NCBI GenBank assembly: GCA_964650975.1
Contig: CAZYWA010000219.1
Location: 1 to 11,940 of the forward strand
DNA: 11,940 bases
Source of the DNA: CAZYWA01 sp964650975 [NCBI: uncultured bacterium]
GTDB taxonomy: Bacteria > JADJOY01
Direction of reading: 5' to 3'
A program made the position numbers and the translations under genes. Shown piece by piece: positions 10,710 through 11,940 of the stretch. Each line of letters starts with the position of its first letter. Position 1 is the first letter of the stretch. The notes under the pieces were generated by a model. The model was not told the origin of the DNA. It ran no database searches and was given only the letters and a program-made list of their open reading frames with translations.

Positions 10710-11940
10710 ATGACGACGCGTGCGGGCGGCTCCTCGGGTGCGGCGAAGCGCCGCACTCTCTACCTGGTGGACGGCCCCAACATCGCGTTTCGGGCGTTCT
10801 TCGCGATCGGCGGCATGAAGAGCTCGACGGGCATGCCCACCAACGCGCTCTACGGCTTCACCAACATGCTGCTCAAGCTGATCAAGGACGAGTCGCCCGA
10901 TTACCTGGCGATCACCTGGGATCCTCCCGGCAAGACCCATCGTGACGAGAAGTTTCCGGCCTACAAGGGCACTCGGCCGGACATGCCCGACGATCTGCGC
11001 GTGCAGATGCCGTACTTCCCGAAAATCGCGCACGCCTTCGACGTTCCGTTCCTGGAGGTGCCGCGCTACGAGGCCGACGACGTGATCGCGACGCTCACGC
11101 GCCGCCACCAGGACGAGCTCGACGTGGTGATCGTCACGTCCGACAAAGACCTGATGCAGCTGGTCAACGACCACGTCTACCTGCTCGACACCATGAAGGA
11201 GAAGCGCATCCGCCACGCGGAGGTGGTCGAGAAGTTCGGCTGCCCGCCGGCGCACGTCCCCGACGCGCTCGCGATCCTGGGCGACAGCTCCGACAACATC
11301 CCCGGCGTCAAAGGCATCGGCGAGAAAGGCGCCAAGGCGCTGCTCGAGAAGTGGGGAAGCCTGGAGGCGATCTACGCGAACCTGGAGCAGGTCGAGCCCG
11401 CGGGAGCGCGCAAGAAGCTCGAGGCCGATCGCGCCAACGCGTTCCTGTCGCTCGACCTCGCGACGGTCGCGTACGACACGCCCATCGACGTCACCCTCGA
11501 GCAGCTCGCGTTCCACTTCCCGCCGCCGGTCGAGCGCGCCCGGCCGCTCTTCACCGAGCTCGAGTTCCGCGGGATGTTGCGCTCGTTCGGCGGCGAGATG
11601 GCGTCGATCGATCGCGGCGCCTACCGGCTGGTGTGCTCGGACGCCGACTTCCAGGAGCTGCTCGACGTGCTCTCGAAGGCGCCGCGCTTCGCTCTGCGCG
11701 CCGAGACCACCTCGCTGCGCCCGTTCGAGGCGCGGCTGGTCGGGCTCTCGTTCTGCTGCGACGACCGGGTGTCGTGGTACCTGCCGCTCACCCACCACTA
11801 TCTCGGCTGCCCGGCGCAGATTCCGTGGGAGAAGGCACGCGACGCGCTGCGGCCGCTGCTCGAGGATCCCGCCAAGGGAAAGGTCGGCCAGGACCTCAAG
11901 TACGAGCTCGAGGTGCTCGGCACCCACGGTGTCACGTTGC
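10710..11940 (+). CDS. polA: DNA polymerase I, N-terminal part (runs off window)
   Basis: The first 410 codons of DNA polymerase I, which fills gaps and removes RNA primers and damaged strands. Residues 16-270 form the 5'-nuclease domain with its metal-binding acids: Asp21 (VDGPN), Asp71 (TWDPPGKT), Glu121/Asp123/Asp124 (YEADDV), Asp145/Asp147 (SDKDLMQLV) and Asp192/Asp195 (GDSSDNIPGV). The helix-hairpin-helix GVKGIGEKGAKALLEKWGS spans 199-217. From about 305 the 3'-5' exonuclease-like domain begins. Its ExoI motif reads FALRAETTSL (327-336): the Asp corresponding to E. coli Asp355 is Arg330, while Glu332 matches Glu357. The ExoII motif reads VGQDLKYELEVL (392-403), with Glu399 in place of Asp424. 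Proofreading is therefore doubtful. The polymerase domain lies beyond the window. The ATG at 10710 is favoured by the protein start; a purine stretch GGGAGGG lies 17 bases upstream, and a GTG at 10692 in frame is a possible alternative. Confidence 0.95.
   Translation, partial: MTTRAGGSSGAAKRRTLYLVDGPNIAFRAFFAIGGMKSSTGMPTNALYGFTNMLLKLIKDESPDYLAITWDPPGKTHRDEKFPAYKGTRPDMPDDLRVQMPYFPKIAHAFDVPFLEVPRYEADDVIATLTRRHQDELDVVIVTSDKDLMQLVNDHVYLLDTMKEKRIRHAEVVEKFGCPPAHVPDALAILGDSSDNIPGVKGIGEKGAKALLEKWGSLEAIYANLEQVEPAGARKKLEADRANAFLSLDLATVAYDTPIDVTLEQLAFHFPPPVERARPLFTELEFRGMLRSFGGEMASIDRGAYRLVCSDADFQELLDVLSKAPRFALRAETTSLRPFEARLVGLSFCCDDRVSWYLPLTHHYLGCPAQIPWEKARDALRPLLEDPAKGKVGQDLKYELEVLGTHGVTL

Noticed and set aside
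10545-11927. Upstream extension of the regulator frame opposite polA
   Set aside because: It runs antisense to the conserved 5'-nuclease domain of polA, and its sequence before the double GTG has no family resemblance.

Overview
The window is uniformly GC-rich DNA with G/C-biased third codon positions. It carries several exported or lipoprotein-type genes (N-termini with Cys-Gly-Gly runs) and an HMG-CoA synthase. This suggests a Gram-negative, deltaproteobacteria-like genome (Myxococcota, Binatota or similar), probably environmental. The assignment is inferred from style and gene content only. No rRNA, tRNA, CRISPR array, insertion sequence or integrase is visible, so this looks like a chromosomal region of ordinary metabolic and regulatory genes rather than a mobile island.

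Plus strand, left part (1-4542): a structured inverted repeat at the very edge; a DUF421 (YetF-like) three-helix membrane protein; a CTP-synthase-C-terminal-like amidotransferase whose GTG start overlaps the previous stop (translational coupling); a possible promoter preceded by an inverted repeat; a complete HMG-CoA synthase; and an exported family 1 glycoside hydrolase (beta-glucosidase type) with all catalytic residues and two Asp-rich loops that resemble calcium sites. A strong 12-bp hairpin at 4581-4610 separates this block from the convergent genes that follow.

Minus strand, middle part (10544 down to 4637): a membrane-anchored LuxR-type regulator abuts (TGA-GTG) a soluble GAF-PAS-PAS sensor that has no output domain. 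Eighteen bases further is an exported M19 (renal-type) dipeptidase. These three probably form one operon. After a 211-base gap with its own promoter and a strong ribosome-binding site comes a 906-residue secreted beta-propeller-like protein made of 14 repeats. Its repeat spacing alternates between about 58 and 66 residues, pointing to growth by duplication of a two-repeat unit.

Plus strand, right edge (10710-end): the N-terminal 410 codons of DNA polymerase I, diverging from the regulator operon. The 5'-nuclease domain is intact, but the 3'-5' exonuclease domain has lost the first metal-binding Asp, so proofreading by this enzyme is doubtful.

The most notable items are the alternating 14-repeat protein with Asp/Asn-Gly-Asp signatures, the split membrane-LuxR plus GAF/PAS pair, the amidotransferase lacking the usual catalytic His, and the altered polymerase exonuclease site. 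I do not see convincing evidence of a wholly new multi-gene system.
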